A stretch of DNA of 64,000 nucleotides from Trichocoleus sp. FACHB-46 (GTDB lineage Bacteria; Cyanobacteriota; Cyanobacteriia; FACHB-46). The DNA lies in contig NZ_JACJOD010000010.1 of NCBI RefSeq assembly GCF_014695385.1, forward strand, positions 62,001 to 126,000, written 5' to 3'. Below, piece by piece: positions 44,906-56,063 of the stretch. The position numbers were made by a program, and so were the translations under genes. The number at the start of each line of letters is the position of its first letter. The stretch's first letter is position 1. The notes beneath the pieces were generated by a model. It was not told where the DNA came from. It saw only the letters and a list, made by a program, of their open reading frames with translations, and made no database searches.

Positions 44906-45017
44906 AGTTTCCCTTTCGCAGTCTGTCAATTGCAGCGATATTGATCCTAGGTTTATCCTAACGCTACAAAGGTAAAGACCGCACGGGAGCTTCTGGCTCC
45001 AGCAGAGAATGTTTAGC

Positions 45018-46925
45018 TTATTGCGGTAATCGCTCTACCAAGAGGTCTACCGACTCATTTAATGAAGTAGTAGTGCTCATAATCGGCTCTTGAAATAGAG
45101 GCACGTCAAAAGTAACCGTTGAGCCTAATCCTTCACCCAAGCTGTAGAAGTTGACCACGCCACCCATTGCCTCAACCAAGCGTTGCGAGATGGCGAGCCC
45201 TAAACCTGTACCACCATATTGACGAGTTCGAGAACCGTCTACCTGGCTAAAGGACTGGAACAATTTATCTTGTTTGTCGAGAGAAACGCCAATGCCTGTG
45301 TCGGCTACTCGAATTTTCACCATTCCAGGCCGCTCATTGTTTTGCACAGTGACTTTCTTCTTCACCACTTCAGCGCTGATGGTGATGCCGCCTTCATGGG
45401 TGAATTTAATGGCATTTCCCACTAAATTCAGCATCACTTGCAGCAAGCGCTGATAGTTACCCTCCAAAATAATTTGGTCGTAAGTAGGGGGTAAATTGAT
45501 TTCAAAATTCAAGTTTTTCTGTTGGGCTTGAATTTGTCTTTGAGAGAAGTTTTCCACTGCGGACAAGAGTTCGTTGAGGTTGACAGGGCTTAACTCTAGC
45601 TGCATTTTGCCAGCCTCGATTCTGGCAATGTCAAGGATGTCATTGATCAGCTGCATGAGGTGAATAGCACAGTCATAAGCTTCTTCGATAAACTCGTGCT
45701 GCTCTTCTGGGCTATCGACCATGTCATCCATCACCAGCTTGAGGAAGCCGATCATGCCATTCAGCGGAGTGCGGAGTTCGTGGGATGTATTGGCCAAGAA
45801 CTCACTTTTAAGACGCGATGCTTCTTCAGCTTGCTGGCTAGCTTCTTCTAACTCGCGATGCTTCTGGACTAAATCTTCGTTGACTTTTTGGAGTTGGTTG
45901 GCTAAGGTCTGACTCGCGGTAAATAGAGTGGCGTGGGCGATCGCGGTTCCCACTTGGTCGGCCAACTCTCGCACTAGGTCAATTTCAGCTTCGCTCCACA
46001 TCCGAGGGCGATCGCACTGATACAAGCAAATCAAGCCGTTGGGTTGATCTTGGTAGCAGGTAGCAACCATCAAAATTGATTGCTTCGGCCCCTCCAGAAC
46101 TTGCGCCGTGGAACCGTTACTTGAGTGATTTCCTTCCTGACCGCTGTAAGCGCCATTGAAAATATGCATCGTATTGGCGCTTTGCTCGAGCAAAATCGGC
46201 TCCAGTAGAGTCAGCGCCTGTCTGACATGGACTTCCTCAGCAATTTTTAGGGTCTGCCCTTGCATGGAGGGAGCCTGATCCTGACAAAATTCTGCCACCA
46301 CCTTGACAGCAGAGTTGCCACTTTCGTAGGGACAGATGATACAGCGGCTAACGCCTAAAGCTTTACCCAAACCATTAACGGTTTGCTGCCAAATCGTCTC
46401 TAAGTCAAGGGTGCGCCGGATGTTCCAGGCAATTTGGGTGAGTAGTTTTTGATAGCGATCTGAATTAGGAGCTTCGTGGCGGGGGAAATCTGCTTCAACG
46501 GCAACTCCTTGATCGCGACCAGAGGTGGATAGTCGTCTACCCATGATCAGGGCGGTTGTAGCGATGCCGCTGGGAGTGAGGATAGGACTAACAATCAAGT
46601 CGAAGAGTAGGTATTGATCGCCGAAGCGAAAGGGATAGGTAAAGCGATCGGGAGTTAAATAGTCTAAGACTCGTCGCACTCGCCCTAGATAAGGATTGAG
46701 CGCCGCTGGCCCAAACCCTTCTCCAAGGCCATGACCTACCAGTTGATCTGGTGTGAGTCCAAAGTGTTCAGCTTCCTGCCAATAAAACGAAAGGTATTCC
46801 CCTGTAACCGTTTGGGTAAATACCAACTCAGACCCTAATCCCTGCAAGTATTCAGGGTTATCAGTAGCAGGTACTAATTCTGTCAGTTCCGTTAATGAAA
46901 ATTTAGAGTCAGCGGAAGAGGTCAT
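45018..46925 (-). CDS. Sensor histidine kinase with PAS and GAF domains
   Basis: Transmitter of 635 residues. An N-terminal PAS domain (about 25-140), a GAF domain (about 165-335), a coiled coil (about 340-370), HisKA with phosphoacceptor H382 in [10 protein letters not shown], and an HATPase ending about residue 605 with NAIKF, DTGIG and GTGLGLA boxes. No membrane helix and no receiver domain are seen, so it is a soluble kinase with an unlinked partner. The GAF domain has cysteines (SRCIICPYE) but no clear bilin motif. A response-regulator gene is not nearby. Confidence 0.94.
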   Translation of the reverse strand: MTSSADSKFSLTELTELVPATDNPEYLQGLGSELVFTQTVTGEYLSFYWQEAEHFGLTPDQLVGHGLGEGFGPAALNPYLGRVRRVLDYLTPDRFTYPFRFGDQYLLFDLIVSPILTPSGIATTALIMGRRLSTSGRDQGVAVEADFPRHEAPNSDRYQKLLTQIAWNIRRTLDLETIWQQTVNGLGKALGVSRCIICPYESGNSAVKVVAEFCQDQAPSMQGQTLKIAEEVHVRQALTLLEPILLEQSANTMHIFNGAYSGQEGNHSSNGSTAQVLEGPKQSILMVATCYQDQPNGLICLYQCDRPRMWSEAEIDLVRELADQVGTAIAHATLFTASQTLANQLQKVNEDLVQKHRELEEASQQAEEASRLKSEFLANTSHELRTPLNGMIGFLKLVMDDMVDSPEEQHEFIEEAYDCAIHLMQLINDILDIARIEAGKMQLELSPVNLNELLSAVENFSQRQIQAQQKNLNFEINLPPTYDQIILEGNYQRLLQVMLNLVGNAIKFTHEGGITISAEVVKKKVTVQNNERPGMVKIRVADTGIGVSLDKQDKLFQSFSQVDGSRTRQYGGTGLGLAISQRLVEAMGGVVNFYSLGEGLGSTVTFDVPLFQEPIMSTTTSLNESVDLLVERLPQ

Positions 46926-47201
46926 TAGTATAGGATGCGAAACTGCGAAGGGTGCGAATAGAGAAGCACTACGTTAGGCTTAATTTCTTTCAGCTTAGTG
47001 AGGCTTCGCGATCGCCTAGAAGGACAGAGTAGATGCAACCAAGCAAATGTCTAGAACCCAAGAAACCGTTCGCTATCTTCAGGAAAACTGCTATGAGTAG
47101 TAGAACTTGGCTGGCCCTGACTGGCCTAGGCACTGATATACAAGCAGTTATCCCAGTTCGACAATTTAATTAACCTTCAAGGTTTGAGGTGAGCCGCTAG
47201 A
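46926..47201. other. Gap between kinase and ribbon-helix-helix gene
   Basis: About 276 bases, with one HIP1-like site and no credible ORF, tRNA or terminator. It holds the promoter of the minus-strand kinase. Confidence 0.35.
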
Positions 47202-47432
47202 TCAATCATTCCACTCGCCTCTAGGGGGCACCGGAGGATTTCTAGGCAGCGTTCGAGATAGTTCGTAGTCCGAGGAAGATTCTCCCCTCAACCACTGCCG
47301 TACTGCTGTCTCAATCACCTTACTAGGATCGCTGGTGAGATGTTGAATTTGATCAAGCAATTCTGGGTCTAAATGAATTGCAATCTCAACCTTATCCGAT
47401 GGTCGTGGGGAAGGGCTAGCCTGCTCACTCAT
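47202..47432 (-). CDS. Ribbon-helix-helix (CopG-like) small protein
   Basis: Protein of 76 residues. The core VEIAIHLDPELLDQIQHL followed by DPSKVIETAVRQWLRG matches the strand-helix-helix pattern of CopG/MetJ DNA-binding proteins, often antitoxins or small repressors. A disordered N-terminal stretch and Pro-rich tail flank it. No toxin-like gene lies beside it, so a solitary regulator is more likely than a toxin-antitoxin pair. Function is not known. Confidence 0.7.
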   Translation of the reverse strand: MSEQASPSPRPSDKVEIAIHLDPELLDQIQHLTSDPSKVIETAVRQWLRGESSSDYELSRTLPRNPPVPPRGEWND

Positions 47433-47879
47433 AAGTAATGACAGAGATCTTCAGTGGATCAAATGCGAAGAGACTGGGAAGGCGGCAACGGTTTTTAAGT
47501 AGTTTCGCCCTCAAGCAACACCCAAAACGTTTTTTGAAGGATCAAAAATACATCTGAGTCATAAAAAATTCTAGACATAGGAATTGAGTTCCTACGTGCA
47601 TTGTACATGCTGCCCTCTAATCCCGCGGCATATCTGCGTTCAACCTCAGCGATCTAGCTCTATTTGAGGCTGGGTCGAGCTAAGCTAGCCTTGTAAGAGC
47701 TGTGCCTGTCGTGGCTGTTTGAGCCTAGAGTCCTTGCGCTTGCAGACCGAGGATTGTGTCAAAATGCATTACAGAGCCTTCTAAATTCCGCCCCTAATTT
47801 GCCCTGGCTTTGGGCTAATTCACAAAGCTGAAATTGTTTCTTAGTCATCTTCATCCTGCCTGTTAATTGAGCCAGCTAT
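47433..47879. other. Divergent promoter region of lepA and the RHH gene
   Basis: About 447 bases. It contains the perfect hairpin TAGGAA-TTGAG-TTCCTA (47578-47594). Nothing coding is seen. Confidence 0.4.
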
Positions 47880-49691
47880 ATGACCGACGTGCCCGTTTCT
47901 CGCATTCGTAATTTTTCGATCATTGCCCATATTGACCACGGAAAATCTACCCTCGCGGATCGCCTGCTACAAACAACTGGCACTGTTAGTGATCGGGATA
48001 TGAAGGCCCAATTTCTAGACAATATGGATCTAGAGCGCGAGCGAGGGATCACTATCAAGCTCCAGGCAGCGCGGATGAACTACAAAGCCCGTGATGGCGA
48101 GCAGTACGTCCTGAACTTGATTGATACACCAGGGCACGTAGATTTCTCTTATGAGGTGTCGCGATCGCTCGCAGCTTGTGAAGGCGCGTTGTTGGTAGTC
48201 GATGCCTCACAGGGTGTAGAAGCGCAAACGCTAGCCAACGTCTATTTAGCTTTAGAACATAATCTAGAAATTATTCCAGTCCTGAACAAAATTGATTTGC
48301 CTGGTGCCGACCCGGAGCGGGTCAAGCAGGAAATTGAAGAGGTTGTGGGGCTCGACTGTAGTGGGGCTATTTTGGCCTCGGCTAAAGAAGGGCTTGGCAT
48401 TAATGAAATTTTGGAGTCGATCGTCCACTTGGTGCCCCCGCCGAAGGACACCATTAACGATCGCTTGCGAGCCTTGATTTTTGACAGTTACTACGATAGC
48501 TACCGGGGTGTGGTCGTTTATTTCCGAGTCATGGATGGCACGGTGAAAAAAGGCGATCGCATCCGGTTAATGGCCTCGAAAAAAGAGTACCAAATCGACG
48601 AACTAGGCGTACTTTCGCCCACCCAAGTCCAAGTGGATGAACTGCATGCTGGCGAGGTAGGCTACCTGGCAGCAGCAATCAAAGCGGTTGAAGATGCGCG
48701 GGTTGGTGACACAATTACCCAAGCCAATGCCTTAGCAGCAGAGCCGCTCCCAGGCTATACAGAAGCCAAGCCGATGGTGTTCTGTGGCATGTTTCCGGTA
48801 GACGCCGATCAGTACGAGGATTTGCGGGAAGCATTAGAAAAACTCAAGCTCAATGACGCAGCGCTTTACTACGAACCGGAAACCTCTAGCGCGATGGGGT
48901 TTGGGTTTCGTTGTGGCTTCCTCGGCTTGTTGCACATGGAAATTGTGCAAGAACGCTTGGAACGAGAATATAACCTGAATTTGATTATTACGGCTCCCTC
49001 GGTGATCTATCGAGTCACGACTATGAAAGGCGAAGTGACTCTCGTAGACAATCCGAGTCGTTTACCGGGCCCTCAAGAGCGCGAGAAAATTGAAGAGCCT
49101 TACGTCCAAGTAGACATGATTACGCCGGAGGAGTACGTCGGTACCCTGATGGAGTTGAGTCAGACCCGACGGGGGGTATTCAAAGACATGAAATACCTCA
49201 CTAAAGGCCGTACAACGCTGATTTATGAGTTGCCTTTGGCTGAGGTAGTAACCGACTTCTTTGATCAAATGAAGTCGCGATCGCGCGGTTACGCCAGCAT
49301 GGAATACCACTTAATTGACTATCAGGAAAATCCGCTGGTGCGCCTAGACATCATGATTAACGGCGATCCAGTAGACTCATTGGCTACGATTGTTCACCGC
49401 GACAAAGCTTATGGAGTGGGTCGCGTGTTGGTCGAAAAGCTCAAAGAACTAATTCCTCGCCACCAGTTCAAGATTCCTCTACAGGCAGCCATTGGCTCCA
49501 AAGTCATTGCCAGCGAAAGTATCCCAGCGTTACGCAAGGACGTACTGGCTAAATGCTATGGCGGTGACATTAGCCGGAAGAAGAAGCTGCTGCAAAAGCA
49601 AGCCAAGGGTAAAAAGCGCATGAAGGCTATCGGTACCGTAGATGTGCCCCAAGAGGCGTTTATGGCTGTCTTGCGCCTGGATCAGTCCTAA
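47880..49691 (+). CDS. lepA: Elongation factor 4 (LepA)
   Basis: Ribosome-associated GTPase that back-translocates or assists assembly of ribosomes. GTP-binding elements are visible: AHIDHGKST (G1), DTPGHVDF (G3), and NKIDLPGA (G4). The EF4-specific C-terminal domain ends with the basic [16 protein letters not shown] block. It has 603 residues, the expected length. The start is ATG right after a short AT-rich leader. It is a single-gene transcript with a terminator 80 bases downstream. Confidence 0.98.
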   Translation: MTDVPVSRIRNFSIIAHIDHGKSTLADRLLQTTGTVSDRDMKAQFLDNMDLERERGITIKLQAARMNYKARDGEQYVLNLIDTPGHVDFSYEVSRSLAACEGALLVVDASQGVEAQTLANVYLALEHNLEIIPVLNKIDLPGADPERVKQEIEEVVGLDCSGAILASAKEGLGINEILESIVHLVPPPKDTINDRLRALIFDSYYDSYRGVVVYFRVMDGTVKKGDRIRLMASKKEYQIDELGVLSPTQVQVDELHAGEVGYLAAAIKAVEDARVGDTITQANALAAEPLPGYTEAKPMVFCGMFPVDADQYEDLREALEKLKLNDAALYYEPETSSAMGFGFRCGFLGLLHMEIVQERLEREYNLNLIITAPSVIYRVTTMKGEVTLVDNPSRLPGPQEREKIEEPYVQVDMITPEEYVGTLMELSQTRRGVFKDMKYLTKGRTTLIYELPLAEVVTDFFDQMKSRSRGYASMEYHLIDYQENPLVRLDIMINGDPVDSLATIVHRDKAYGVGRVLVEKLKELIPRHQFKIPLQAAIGSKVIASESIPALRKDVLAKCYGGDISRKKKLLQKQAKGKKRMKAIGTVDVPQEAFMAVLRLDQS

Positions 49692-49770
49692 TTTGGGCTT
49701 TGGGCGGCATTACTGAGTTTAGTTCGCCTTGCAAATAAATTTACTTGCATTTGTACTTGCCGTTGGCAAC

Positions 49771-49821
49771 ACTCCCACTCGAAAGCACCTTGCGGGGAAA
49801 CTACTGAGTGGGAGTATTTTT
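49771..49821 (+). terminator. lepA terminator
   Basis: ACTCCCACTC pairs with GAGTGGGAGT and is followed by ATTTTTT. The 25-base loop is long but the stem is perfect and starts about 80 bases after the lepA stop. Confidence 0.82.
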
Positions 49822-50409
49822 TGCAAGCCACAAGTAACTCGTGACTGATGTAACGCTTACTGGCAGAATTTTCATCAGCGTCAGCAGGCTCAGGAATTCA
49901 AGTTAAAGTCTGATTACATCTGAGCTGTGCTCAAGACTCCTATTTTGGTCAATTCAGCATCTTCCAATTGACATATTTGATATTAAATTTATTCTGATTC
50001 TTAGATTATTTACTGGCTAATGCTGATGCTCTTCAAGCCTAGAGGACACTAGAGCGATCGCTCCTGAACAGACATTCTCAGCATTTTGGCGTTGACTTAC
50101 TTGGTCTCTGGTAAGGCTAAACTAGGCTAATTTTCATCAATTCAGGATTGCTATTAAGTTTTGGTGAATTCTACGGTTTTAGATCTGACTCCACCCAAAA
50201 TTTCTGTTAGTTTTCTAAACAAATCAGTACAAATACGGCAACGCTAGACAGTCCAAAAATCAGAGGTTAACTTAGAGGACAGCTTTCCTCCAAAGAGCTA
50301 ATCCAACAGCTTAGAAACCTTGAATCGGCCCTAACGTCCGTTTTCCAGTTGACTCAGGATTGGGTTGTAAAATAATTCAACCCTCTTCAAATATCTGTAG
50401 CTTCAAACT
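49822..50409. other. Long gap upstream of the nucleotide-sugar genes
   Basis: About 588 bases. It includes the HIP1-centred palindrome GAGCGATCGCTC near 50052 and AT-rich stretches, but no ORF, tRNA or recognisable riboswitch. The uxs promoter presumably lies near its downstream end. A small RNA cannot be excluded by reading alone. Confidence 0.4.
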
Positions 50410-51405
50410 ATGAGAATTTTAGTCACAGGTGGTGCTGGATTTATTGGTTCACATCTCATAGATCGATTGATGACAGAGGGACACGAAGTCCTTTGCATCG
50501 ATAACTTCTATACGGGACATAAACGGAATTTGCTGAAATGGCTAAATCATCCCTATTTTGAGTTGATTCGCCATGACATCACCGAACCTATTTCCCTGGA
50601 AGTGGACCAGATTTATCACCTAGCCTGTCCAGCCTCGCCAGTGCACTATCAGTACAATCCAGTCAAAACCATCAAAACTAATGTGATGGGCACTTTGAAT
50701 ATGCTGGGCTTGGCTAAACGAGTCAAAGCGAGATTTTTCCTCGCTTCTACTTCTGAGGTTTATGGTGATCCAGAGCAGCATCCTCAAACTGAGGAATACC
50801 GAGGGAATGTCAACCCTATTGGTATTCGTAGCTGCTACGACGAGGGTAAACGGGTTGCAGAAACCCTAGCTTTTGATTACCACCGCCAAAATGATGTTGA
50901 AGTTCGCGTGGCTCGAATCTTCAATACCTACGGCCCCAGAATGCTAGAAAACGACGGTCGGGTTGTCAGTAACTTTGTTGTTCAAGCTCTGCGAGGAGTT
51001 CCCCTGACTGTTTATGGGGATGGCTCTCAAACTCGAAGCTTTTGCTACGTCTCAGATTTAGTAGACGGTTTCATCCGTTTAATGAACGGTGAGCATACTG
51101 GTCCTGTAAATTTGGGGAATCCTGATGAGTACACCATCTTGCAACTGGCTCAAGCCGTGCAACAAATGGTAGCTCCAGACGTGGCAATTCGATTTGAACC
51201 GTTACCCCAGGACGATCCCCGTCGCCGTAAGCCCGACATCACCAAAGCTAAAACTTGGCTGGGATGGCAGCCGACTGTTCCCTTACAGGATGGCTTGCGG
51301 TTAACTGTAGAAGATTTTCGGACTCGGATTACAAGCCCAAATCCAGATAGTAATCCGTCCGTCAACGATTTAACTGGCTCTCCTGCCATGTTGAAAACGT
51401 TCTAA
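50410..51405 (+). CDS. UDP-glucuronate decarboxylase (UXS family SDR)
   Basis: Extended SDR of 331 residues converting UDP-glucuronate to UDP-xylose with bound NAD. Rossmann motif GGAGFIGSH near residue 7; catalytic Ser/Thr in STSEVYGD and Tyr143-Lys147 (YDEGK). The [12 protein letters not shown] and [14 protein letters not shown] segments are typical. It is paired with UDP-glucose dehydrogenase downstream, which supplies its substrate. The short C-terminal tail (about 310-331) looks non-conserved. Confidence 0.92.
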   Translation: MRILVTGGAGFIGSHLIDRLMTEGHEVLCIDNFYTGHKRNLLKWLNHPYFELIRHDITEPISLEVDQIYHLACPASPVHYQYNPVKTIKTNVMGTLNMLGLAKRVKARFFLASTSEVYGDPEQHPQTEEYRGNVNPIGIRSCYDEGKRVAETLAFDYHRQNDVEVRVARIFNTYGPRMLENDGRVVSNFVVQALRGVPLTVYGDGSQTRSFCYVSDLVDGFIRLMNGEHTGPVNLGNPDEYTILQLAQAVQQMVAPDVAIRFEPLPQDDPRRRKPDITKAKTWLGWQPTVPLQDGLRLTVEDFRTRITSPNPDSNPSVNDLTGSPAMLKTF

Positions 51406-51474
51406 AGCGTTCCCTGCCTCGTTCTGATTTCCTGACCTTTCACCTTCATTTGCCCCTTTTCGAGGACTCACCCT

Positions 51475-52857
51475 ATGCGCGTTTGTGTCATTGGTACTGG
51501 ATACGTTGGCCTAGTAACTGGAGTCTGCTTGGCTCACATTGGACATGATGTGATCTGCGTTGATAACAACGAAGAGAAAGTCAAACTGATGCAGGCTGGT
51601 CAATCTCCCATCTTTGAACCGGGGCTGTCAGAGTTGATGCAGTCTTCAATTCAGCGTGGAAAGATTCAATTCACAACTGACTTGGGTGCAGGTGTTAACC
51701 ACGGCGAAGTACTCTTCATTGCAGTGGGTACACCTCCACTACCAACCGGCGAAAGTGATACTCGCTATGTAGAAGCAGTAGCTCGCGGCATCGGTAGCCA
51801 TCTCAACGGCGGCTACAAGGTGATTGTGAACAAGTCCACCGTACCGATCGGCTCAGGTGACTGGGTCAGAATGATTGTGCTCGATGGGATTGCTGAGCGT
51901 CAGCAAACTTTGGTCGGCGCTGGCGGTGCAATAGCTGAAGAAAGCCTCGGTGCTCAGTTCGATGTAGTCAGCAACCCTGAATTCTTGCGGGAAGGTTCGG
52001 CTGTATACGACACCTTCAACCCTGACCGGATTGTTTTGGGCAGCAACAGCTCTAAAGCGATCGCGATGATGCAAGAACTCTACACACCAATTACAGAGCG
52101 GCAGTTTGCGGAAGACAAGTCTTTGCCCCCAGTGCCAGTGGTTAGCACCGACATCAGCTCGGCAGAAATGGTGAAGTATGCTTCCAATGCTTTCCTAGCT
52201 ACCAAAATCAGCTTTATTAACGAAGTTGCCAACATTTGCGATCGCGTTGGCGCTGATGTCGTACAAGTGGCGAAAGGGATTGGTCTAGACTCTCGGATTG
52301 GCAGCAAGTTCTTACAAGCTGGAATTGGCTGGGGTGGTTCCTGCTTCCCCAAAGACGTTTCAGCGCTGATTCATACTGCTGATGACTACGGCTACGAGGC
52401 TCACTTGCTCAAAGCTGCGGTCAGCGTCAACCAGCGCCAACGCTTGATTGCGCTCGAAAAACTCCAGCAAGTCCTCAAAATTTTGAAAGGCAAAACGGTT
52501 GGTTTGTTGGGTCTGACCTTCAAGCCCGACACAGACGATATGCGGGATGCGCCTGCTCTAGACTTGATCGAGCACCTAACTCGCTTGGGCACCAAAGTTA
52601 AGGCTTACGACCCCATCGTTTCCCAAACTGGTTTGCGTCATGGCCTATCCAATGTGTTAGTAGAAACTGACCCTGAGCGCTTGGCTGATGGTTGCGATGC
52701 CTTGGTGTTAGTGACCGACTGGCAGCAATTCCGCACCCTCGACTACGCGAAGATGGCGAAATTGATGAACAACCCCGTCATGATCGATGGCCGTAACTTC
52801 CTCGAAGAAGAAATCCTAGAGCGGGCTGGCTTCCGTTATCTAGGTGTGGGTCGATAG
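51475..52857 (+). CDS. ugd: UDP-glucose 6-dehydrogenase
   Basis: Oxidises UDP-glucose to UDP-glucuronate with two NAD molecules. N-terminal Rossmann motif GTGYVGLVTG; catalytic Cys290 in GIGWGGSCFPKD; C-terminal UDP-binding domain with the LTFKPDTDDMRDAP block. It has 460 residues. It lies 69 bases after the decarboxylase gene on the same strand and ends at a strong terminator. Together they make UDP-glucuronate and UDP-xylose for extracellular polysaccharide or lipopolysaccharide. Confidence 0.97.
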   Translation: MRVCVIGTGYVGLVTGVCLAHIGHDVICVDNNEEKVKLMQAGQSPIFEPGLSELMQSSIQRGKIQFTTDLGAGVNHGEVLFIAVGTPPLPTGESDTRYVEAVARGIGSHLNGGYKVIVNKSTVPIGSGDWVRMIVLDGIAERQQTLVGAGGAIAEESLGAQFDVVSNPEFLREGSAVYDTFNPDRIVLGSNSSKAIAMMQELYTPITERQFAEDKSLPPVPVVSTDISSAEMVKYASNAFLATKISFINEVANICDRVGADVVQVAKGIGLDSRIGSKFLQAGIGWGGSCFPKDVSALIHTADDYGYEAHLLKAAVSVNQRQRLIALEKLQQVLKILKGKTVGLLGLTFKPDTDDMRDAPALDLIEHLTRLGTKVKAYDPIVSQTGLRHGLSNVLVETDPERLADGCDALVLVTDWQQFRTLDYAKMAKLMNNPVMIDGRNFLEEEILERAGFRYLGVGR

Positions 52858-52920
52858 ACTCTTAGCTGAAGCTTGGTCTGAACTAGACTCACTGACTTTC
52901 AGTATCTAAACACGCTCTAG

Positions 52921-52958
52921 AAAATGCGCCCTTTCCTAATAAGAGGGCGCATTTTTTT
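52921..52958 (+). terminator. ugd terminator
   Basis: AAAATGCGCCCT pairs with AGGGCGCATTTT, ending in a run of seven Ts, 63 bases after the stop. The stem is perfect and A-tracts on the left arm also allow termination of the convergent gene. Confidence 0.93.
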
Positions 52959-52978
52959 CGGGGGGTTTTTGATTGCGA

Positions 52979-53674
52979 TTACAGCAAAGGCTTTGCTTCA
53001 GCGTAAGCAGCCAAATCTAGCTGAGCTAAGCGATCGTAAGCTTGGGCAATGGCGCGATCGCCCCGCAAAAATCCCGTATTGGCCCCCGGACAGATAAAGT
53101 TGAGGGTTTGGGGTGTAAATCGCTCCAGTAGTTTTTGAATGCTGCGCAACTGGCGGGGCCAATGGAAAGTTTTGGCAATTCGCAACGGCACAGGCTCCCC
53201 TTGAGTGCTGGGGATTAAGTGACGTCCAGAGAACAGCACCCCACCATAGGCTTGATGATAAAGACAAGCGGAGCCCGGAGAATGTCCTGGGGTCCATAGA
53301 GCTTGAGCTTCTGGATAAAACGAGAAGGTTTCATGAAATTGAATCGAATTTAACCCTGGCAGCAAATAGGCTTCCTGCTCTTGGACCACGATTTGGCAGC
53401 CGAAGGTTTGTTGTATTTCACTGACATACTTGCTAATGCCGCCGCGATGAGTGATAAACAGCCAGCGGACACCACCCTGAGCTTGTAAAAACTGTAGGTT
53501 GGCTTCGTTCCAAGCAGGACAATCGACCAGGATATTAACATCGTTTCCTACAATGAAATAAGCAGTACCACCCAAAATATCTCGGTTGGGTGGGAAAGCG
53601 TACAGGGTGTAAGGAGGTTGTCCATCCAAGACAACACGAGGCTGCTTTGATAGTGAGCTTTGTGGCTCCGGCAT
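52979..53674 (-). CDS. Metallo-beta-lactamase-fold protein lacking most metal ligands
   Basis: MBL-fold protein of 231 residues. The fold is clear (NILVDCPAWNEANL, TPGHSPGS with His131, VLFSG), but the zinc motif THxHxDH reads THRGGIS (75-81): only the first His survives. The Asp after LFSG is Arg151, and the final PGH motif reads PGAN. It probably does not bind the usual two zincs and may be non-enzymatic. It is alone and convergent with ugd. Fold assignment is secure; function is not. Confidence 0.85.
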   Translation of the reverse strand: MPEPQSSLSKQPRVVLDGQPPYTLYAFPPNRDILGGTAYFIVGNDVNILVDCPAWNEANLQFLQAQGGVRWLFITHRGGISKYVSEIQQTFGCQIVVQEQEAYLLPGLNSIQFHETFSFYPEAQALWTPGHSPGSACLYHQAYGGVLFSGRHLIPSTQGEPVPLRIAKTFHWPRQLRSIQKLLERFTPQTLNFICPGANTGFLRGDRAIAQAYDRLAQLDLAAYAEAKPLL

Positions 53675-53898
53675 AGTCTTAGTTTGGCTTTGGAGTTCTT
53701 GTAAATTGAGAATACGCTGGCAACAGCTCGTGAGACATGTCTACCAGGCTAGTGGGCTTCTTGCATAGTAGTTTGGCTAGGGCTTGGCCCCACTCAAACT
53801 AATCACGAAATCTAATTTGCAGCAGGCTAGTGATAATGTTGCTTACTGGTCATGAAAGTGTTTAAGACATCCTCTGAAGGCCACTTGAGATTAATAGC

Positions 53899-55416
53899 AT
53901 GACTTTTTGGTTGCTCTCACTCGTATTCTTGCTTGGCTTCATTACCTACCTGGTTGTGCAGCGCAATGTTGCTAGCATTACCCGCACTCCAGTCTGGATT
54001 CTATGGCTGGTAATGATGACGCCTGCGCTAATTTGGAGTACCTGGACCCTAGTTTACGGTGAGAATAATCCGCCACCGCCTATTTTAGTGATTGGGCCTT
54101 TTGTCACCTGTACCCTCTTGTATTGGTTGTTGATTCGGGTAGGGCGCATCCCTAATTCTGCTAGCAAGACTGCTGAGGCCACTAGCCAACCTACATCGCC
54201 GGAAACGAAGCATTCTTTATTAGCTGAGCCAACGGCGGCGGAAGCAAAAACTGTAGTTAAGCCTCTCAATAAAGAGGAAGAGGCCAGTTTGCAAAGCTGC
54301 TTTCCTTGGTCAGTCTACTATGTTCAGAACTTTGAGTACCGACCTCAAGCAGTGATTTGTCGGGGACAGTTGCGCACTACACCCGACGCAGCTTATCAGA
54401 CGATTCGGGACAATATTGAAGCTCAATTTGGCGATCGCTTCTTGGTGATGCTGCAAGAAGGAGCAAATGGCAAACCTTTTTTCGCCTTAGTGCCCAATCC
54501 CCAAAGTCAGCAAGCCGATCAATCGAAGCAAGAGCCTTTGACTCGACCCGGATTGGCACTGGGATTATTAGTTGCCACGCTTTTCACTACTACCCTAGCG
54601 GGGATTGAAATTGCGGGCGTAACGGTGACTTCGCTTTCGCAGTTGTTTGCAGAACCGCAGCTATTTTCGGCTGGGTTGCCCTATGCCTTGGCTTTAATGA
54701 CAATTTTGGGAATTCATGAGTCGGGACACTATTGGACGGCTCGCTTTTATAAAGTGCGGGCGACGTTGCCCTATTTCATTCCCATTCCTTTCTTCCTAGG
54801 AACATTTGGCGCGTTTATTCAAATCCGTTCACCGATCCCTAATCGTAGAGCGCTGTTCGATCTAGGCATTTCAGGGCCCATGACTGGGCTGATCATTACA
54901 TTGCCCATCTTGCTGTGGGGGTTAATGCACTCTACGACTGTGCCTGCGACTGATAAGCTTGGCCTCAATTTCAATGCCTTGAATCCTAGTACCTCGTTTT
55001 TACTGGCGCTATTAAGTAAATTGGCCTTGGGTGCTGCCTTGACGGCTGAAACTGCGATTAAATTGCATCCAGTGGCGATCGCAGGTTGCTTAGGTCTCAT
55101 TGTTACAGCGCTTAATTTAATGCCGGTAGGACAACTCGATGGCGGCCATGTGGTGCATGCGATGTATGGGCAGCGAGCTGGAGCCTTAATTGGTCAAGTG
55201 ACACGGCTGCTGGTACTGGGGCTATCGCTGGTGCAACCGGATTTCTTTCTCTGGGCAGTGCTGCTATTTTTTATGCCAGTGGTAGATGCACCCGCACTCA
55301 ATGACGTGAGCGAACTCGACAATCGGCGAGATTTACTGGGATTGTTTACTTTGGGCTTGCTCTTGATGATTATTTTGCCTGCCCCCAAGGTTGTGACTCA
55401 AATCCTAGGTTTTTAA
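53899..55416 (+). CDS. Site-2 protease of the EGY type (M50)
   Basis: Intramembrane metalloprotease of 505 residues with an N-terminal extension. Two membrane helices come first (about 2-20 and 30-50), then a polar domain (about 85-210), then the protease core. In the core, IHESGHYW (HExxH) sits near residue 275 and the LMPVGQLDGGH motif near 410 provides the Asp ligand. The order matches chloroplast EGY1/EGY2 rather than RseP (no PDZ). Chloroplast homologues affect thylakoid and photosystem development. It is a single gene, followed by a coiled-coil protein gene. Confidence 0.88.
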   Translation: MTFWLLSLVFLLGFITYLVVQRNVASITRTPVWILWLVMMTPALIWSTWTLVYGENNPPPPILVIGPFVTCTLLYWLLIRVGRIPNSASKTAEATSQPTSPETKHSLLAEPTAAEAKTVVKPLNKEEEASLQSCFPWSVYYVQNFEYRPQAVICRGQLRTTPDAAYQTIRDNIEAQFGDRFLVMLQEGANGKPFFALVPNPQSQQADQSKQEPLTRPGLALGLLVATLFTTTLAGIEIAGVTVTSLSQLFAEPQLFSAGLPYALALMTILGIHESGHYWTARFYKVRATLPYFIPIPFFLGTFGAFIQIRSPIPNRRALFDLGISGPMTGLIITLPILLWGLMHSTTVPATDKLGLNFNALNPSTSFLLALLSKLALGAALTAETAIKLHPVAIAGCLGLIVTALNLMPVGQLDGGHVVHAMYGQRAGALIGQVTRLLVLGLSLVQPDFFLWAVLLFFMPVVDAPALNDVSELDNRRDLLGLFTLGLLLMIILPAPKVVTQILGF

Positions 55417-55466
55417 GACATACTGCTGAAAGCCTGACTTGATGGAAGCAGGAAGGAACGTTGCCG

Positions 55467-56063
55467 ATGACTCAAGACGTTAGACAGTGGCTATCTGAAA
55501 TCAAAGCTTTGCAACAGCAGTTGGCTGAAGCGGAGCGAGAACGAGACGCAGCTTATACTAGTGCGACTAACTGGCGGCGGCTCTACGAAACCGAGGCCCA
55601 ACAGCGCCGCATGGAGACGAACCTAGCGCAACAGGCGATCGCAGATTTGCAAACGGAGATTCAGCAGTTGCGAGGCGGCATCATCTTTGGTGACAATGAC
55701 AGTCACTCTGCCGCAGAAATGACCCAAGCCTTAGACCAGCTCCAAACGCCCGCTGAACTGCGCGAGAAGTTGGGGCAAATCTTGCAAGAGCAAAGTCGCC
55801 TCCAAGGTGAAGTGGAGCGATTGATACAGGCGTTGCAGCTAGAGCAGGCCAACCATGCCCAAACTCGTAAAAGCTTAACCACTGCCTTAGGCGATACGAT
55901 TGACCTGCTGACGAAAGAGCGAGCCATCAAACAAGTAGAAAAAAGCACCAGTAGTATGACTAATACTGGTGCTGATTCAGCTTCTGAGAATCTGGATTTA
56001 GAGGCAACTAAAAGCCCATTGCTTGAGCTACCGCCGTTAAATCAGGCGCAATTCCCTGTTTAA
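55467..56063 (+). CDS. Coiled-coil protein, cyanobacterial
   Basis: Protein of 198 residues from the ATG at 55467, preceded by GGAAGGA. Most of it is coiled coil: about 8-75 ([21 protein letters not shown]) and 95-150. The C terminus is polar and disordered. No enzymatic motif. Its last 56 bases overlap the end of the convergent thrC gene. It follows the site-2 protease gene by 50 bases on the same strand. A structural or scaffolding role is guessed from composition only. Confidence 0.72.
   Translation: MTQDVRQWLSEIKALQQQLAEAERERDAAYTSATNWRRLYETEAQQRRMETNLAQQAIADLQTEIQQLRGGIIFGDNDSHSAAEMTQALDQLQTPAELREKLGQILQEQSRLQGEVERLIQALQLEQANHAQTRKSLTTALGDTIDLLTKERAIKQVEKSTSSMTNTGADSASENLDLEATKSPLLELPPLNQAQFPV

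Noticed and set aside
49822-50409. Riboswitch in the long gap before the nucleotide-sugar genes
   Set aside because: No recognisable conserved riboswitch core or attenuator hairpin could be found by eye.
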